Positions 61,679 through 64,000 of a stretch of 64,000 nt of DNA are shown here, piece by piece. The stretch is from Cognatishimia coralii (GTDB lineage: Bacteria > Pseudomonadota > Alphaproteobacteria > Rhodobacterales > Rhodobacteraceae). The stretch lies in contig NZ_JBBGAZ010000001.1 in assembly GCF_037478305.1 (NCBI RefSeq), forward strand, positions 496,001 to 560,000, read 5' to 3'. Within the stretch, counting starts at the first letter, position 1. The number at the start of each line of letters is the position of its first letter. Below the pieces are notes generated by a model. The model had not been told where the DNA came from, searched no databases, and was given only the letters and a program-made list of their open reading frames with translations. The translations under genes and the position numbers were made by a program.

Positions 61679-61868
61679 GATCTGACCCTCGCTTTGTGAA
61701 TGGCCGAGGGTATAGCCACCGCAGCGCGCGCCCGTCTACGCCTCGGGATGCACAAGCGCGATGTCAGATCTGCACAGTCGCCATCACATAGCGCCTATGC
61801 ACGCAAGAGGGCTGGTGTTTTCTGCACTGCCGCGTTAAGGGCTGCGCGAACATATCAAGGGCAGACTC
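61679..61868. other. Intergenic region before typA
   Basis: 190 bp; contains the divergent promoters of the amidotransferase and typA. No gene seen. Confidence 0.4.
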
Positions 61869-63686
61869 ATGGATCTCCGCAATATCGCGATCATCGCACA
61901 CGTTGACCACGGCAAGACCACGCTGGTGGACGAGCTTCTCAAGCAATCTGGCGCGTTTCGCGAGAACCAGGAAGTGGCCGAACGCGCCATGGATTCCAAC
62001 GAGTTGGAAAAGGAACGCGGCATCACCATCTTCGCGAAACCGACCTCGGTGGAGTGGAAAGGCACGCGGATCAATATCGTGGACACTCCGGGTCACGCGG
62101 ACTTCGGCGGCGAGGTTGAGCGGATCCTGTCCATGGTCGACGGCGTTGTTCTGCTGGTCGATGCGGCCGAAGGCCCGATGCCTCAAACGAAATTCGTGAC
62201 CTCCAAAGCCCTCGCGCTGGGTCTGCGCCCAATCGTGGTTCTGAACAAAGTCGACAAACCCGATGCCGAGCCTGACCGCGCGTTGGACGAGTGTTTTGAC
62301 CTCTTCGCGTCTTTGGATGCAGACGAAGACCAGCTTGATTTCCCGCATCTCTACGCCTCTGGTCGTTCCGGCTGGGCGGATGCGGATCTGGATGGCCCAC
62401 GCAAAGACCTGCACGCGTTGTTTAACCTTGTGGTCAACCACGTCCCTGCCCCGCGCCAGATCGCGAAACAGGACGATGATTTCCGCATGCTGGCCACCAC
62501 GCTGGGTTCTGACCCCTTCGTGGGCCGTATCCTGACCGGCCGTGTTGAAAGCGGCAAACTTAAGGTCGGCGCAACCGTTCAGGCGATTTCCCGCATCGGT
62601 CAAAAGATCGAGCAATTCCGGGTCACCAAAATCCAAGCCTTCCGTGGTCTGGCCCAGCAAGACATCGAAGAAGCCACTGCAGGCGACATCGTCTCGCTCG
62701 CGGGCATGTCCAAAGCGACCGTGGCCGACACGATCTGTGCTTTGGCGGTCGATGAACCGCTAGAAGCGCAACCAATTGATCCACCCACCATCACCGTAAC
62801 CTTCGGTATCAACGATAGCCCTCTGGCGGGTCGTGACGGCAAAAAGGTCCAATCACGCGTGATCCGTGACCGCCTGATGAAAGAGGCCGAGTCCAACGTC
62901 GCGATCAAAATCACCGACACGCCGGGTGGTGAAGCCTTTGAGGTTGCGGGACGCGGCGAACTCCAGATGGGCGTTCTGATTGAAAACATGCGCCGCGAAG
63001 GGTTCGAACTGTCAATCTCGCGCCCTCAGGTTCTGATGCGTGAAGAAGACGGTCAGAAAATGGAGCCGATCGAAGAAGTCACCATCGACGTTGATGACGA
63101 ATATTCCGGTGCGGTGATTGAGAAACTGACCGGTGCGCGCAAGGGCGATCTGGCCGAGATGAAACCGGCTGGCGCAGGCAAAACCCGCATTATCGCGCAT
63201 GTGCCGTCCCGCGGTCTGATTGGTTATCACGGAGAATTCCTGACCGACACCCGTGGCACAGGCGTTCTGAACCGTGTATTCCATTCCTGGGCCCCTTACA
63301 AAGGCGCGATCCCGGGCCGTCGCGCGGGCGTTCTGATCTCGATGGAAAACGGCGTGTCTGTGGCTTATGCTCTCTGGAACCTCGAAGAGCGCGGCAAGAT
63401 GATGATCGGCGCGCAGGAACAGGTGTATCAGGGCATGATCATTGGTGAGCATAGCCGTGACAATGACCTCGAAGTGAACCCGCTGAAGGGTAAGAAACTG
63501 ACCAACGTTCGGGCCTCTGGGTCTGATGACGCGGTGCGTTTGACCACGCCGATGAGCCTGTCTTTGGAAGAGGCGATTGCCTATATCAACGACGACGAGC
63601 TGGTCGAAGTGACACCGAATGAGGTGCGTCTGCGCAAACGTTATCTGGATCCGCATGAACGCAAGCGGATGTCCAAACAGGTTTAA
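61869..63686 (+). CDS. typA: Translational GTPase TypA/BipA
   Basis: 605 aa. G1 AHVDHGKTTL, effector switch RGITIF, G3 DTPGHADFGGE, G4 NKVDKPDAE, followed by elongation-factor-like domains and the TypA-specific C-terminus (EVNPLKGKKLTNVRASGSDDAV). It binds 70S ribosomes and helps with assembly and stress adaptation. The length is normal (about 600). ATG follows GGGCAGACTC (weak ribosome site). Confidence 0.96.
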   Translation: MDLRNIAIIAHVDHGKTTLVDELLKQSGAFRENQEVAERAMDSNELEKERGITIFAKPTSVEWKGTRINIVDTPGHADFGGEVERILSMVDGVVLLVDAAEGPMPQTKFVTSKALALGLRPIVVLNKVDKPDAEPDRALDECFDLFASLDADEDQLDFPHLYASGRSGWADADLDGPRKDLHALFNLVVNHVPAPRQIAKQDDDFRMLATTLGSDPFVGRILTGRVESGKLKVGATVQAISRIGQKIEQFRVTKIQAFRGLAQQDIEEATAGDIVSLAGMSKATVADTICALAVDEPLEAQPIDPPTITVTFGINDSPLAGRDGKKVQSRVIRDRLMKEAESNVAIKITDTPGGEAFEVAGRGELQMGVLIENMRREGFELSISRPQVLMREEDGQKMEPIEEVTIDVDDEYSGAVIEKLTGARKGDLAEMKPAGAGKTRIIAHVPSRGLIGYHGEFLTDTRGTGVLNRVFHSWAPYKGAIPGRRAGVLISMENGVSVAYALWNLEERGKMMIGAQEQVYQGMIIGEHSRDNDLEVNPLKGKKLTNVRASGSDDAVRLTTPMSLSLEEAIAYINDDELVEVTPNEVRLRKRYLDPHERKRMSKQV

Positions 63687-63692
63687 AGATAT

Positions 63693-63739
63693 GTGGGGGC
63701 CAGCCCCCACGCCCCCGGGATATTTCCAGCAAGAGAAAG
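63693..63739 (+). repeat. Intergenic REP-like element, copy 2
   Basis: GTGGGGGCCAGCCCCCAC hairpin, then GCCCCCGGGATATTTCCAGC and AAGAGAAA. It matches copy 1 at 17435-17476 in layout and in the CCCGGGATA-TTTC-CAGCAAGAGAAA core; this copy is in the opposite orientation relative to the window. It lies between typA and the converging VOC gene. Confidence 0.7.
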
Positions 63740-63741
63740 AC

Positions 63742-64000
63742 TTACGCGTCAGGTTTTCCAACGTGTTGGTCAAATAGGATGGTATTTCCATCGGGGTCGG
63801 TCAGCATGAAGCTGGCCGGTCCTGTACCGTTTGCATCAGCGGGCGTTGGGATGTCGATCCCTGCGGCTTGGAGGCGATTTTGAATGTCGCGCACGTCTTC
63901 GAAGGTGCCATCCACAGCAGTCGCGTCCTGCCTCCATCCCGGATTGATCGTTAGAATGTTGCCCGCAAACATGCCTTGAAACAGGCCGATCACTGCATCG
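63742..64000 (-). CDS. Glyoxalase/VOC-family protein (partial, 5' end outside window)
   Basis: The C-terminal 86 residues of a VOC-type protein, ending ASFMLTDPDGNTILFDQH, with a paired beta-alpha-beta pattern. The metal-ligand glutamate position reads F or L in this visible part, so activity is uncertain. Frame is open to the end of the window; GTG at 63993 and ATG further in are unlikely to be the true start. Confidence 0.7.
   Translation of the reverse strand, partial: DAVIGLFQGMFAGNILTINPGWRQDATAVDGTFEDVRDIQNRLQAAGIDIPTPADANGTGPASFMLTDPDGNTILFDQHVGKPDA

Overview
The window reads as chromosome of a marine Rhodobacterales (Roseobacter-group) alphaproteobacterium. The supporting genes are a C4-pathway 5-aminolevulinate synthase, a takP-like TRAP transporter, DUF2852, an IalB-type protein, an Irr-type (ICE box) promoter in front of an isc/suf operon, an IscR with a single cysteine, a protocatechuate (pca) operon and EnvZ-like and RodZ-like proteins. 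Apart from the first 5 kb and a small AT-richer patch at 34-36.6 kb, this is ordinary chromosomal backbone.

Region 1 (1 to about 5,240) is the end of an integrated tailless, membrane-containing phage of the PM2/corticovirus type. All of its genes are on the minus strand. In transcription order they are a DUF736-like protein, a C2H2 zinc-finger protein, a small unknown protein, a Rep_trans-type replication initiator, two small proteins (one a zinc ribbon), a proline-rich membrane protein, an FtsK/HerA-class packaging ATPase, a terminator, two one-helix membrane peptides, and the start of a P2-like major capsid protein that runs off the window. A 490-bp non-coding end with large inverted repeats separates it from panD. 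No integrase is visible in the window.

Region 2 (5.2-17.4 kb) holds panD, a DUF2852 protein, an RDD protein and the leucyl-transferase bpt. It continues with a three-gene TRAP transporter for an oxo-acid-like substrate facing a Cache-domain NarL-type two-component system, then ilvI-ilvH behind a leader-peptide attenuator. Region 3 (17.4-31.5 kb) is housekeeping: prfB, the PBP1a/amidase cell-wall pair, an aminotransferase, an M48 protease with a DsbA-like protein, ispG, a RodZ-like protein, hemA, an M20 peptidase and tRNA-Ser. Region 4 (31.6-38.4 kb) has an orphan EnvZ-like kinase, a metallo-beta-lactamase-fold protein and tRNA-Asn, followed by two AT-richer genes (unknown plus FkbM methyltransferase) that look recently acquired, and a HerA-like ATPase.

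Region 5 (38.5-44.6 kb) concerns the envelope: an IalB protein, a specialised ketoacyl synthase/ACP/LpxD trio suggestive of dedicated lipid A acylation, and a divergent L,D-transpeptidase / MepK-like peptidase pair. Region 6 (44.6-50.4 kb) is pcaQ and pcaDCHG-BKACE-pcaB, in which a beta-keto acid cleavage enzyme may replace the usual PcaIJ/PcaF end of the pathway. Region 7 (50.4-58.8 kb) is an iscR-nifS-sufB-(TM)-ybjQ-(TM)-sufC-sufD-(Yip1 x2)-sufS operon behind an ICE box. Region 8 (58.8-64 kb) has a hydrolase, a tandem HD protein, a class II amidotransferase, typA and a partial VOC protein.

The items I rate most unusual are the corticovirus-like prophage with its Rep_trans initiator, the ilv leader-peptide attenuator, the BKACE inside the pca operon, the accessory membrane/YbjQ genes within the suf operon, and an intergenic repeat family seen twice. 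All calls come from reading the sequence; no database search was possible.
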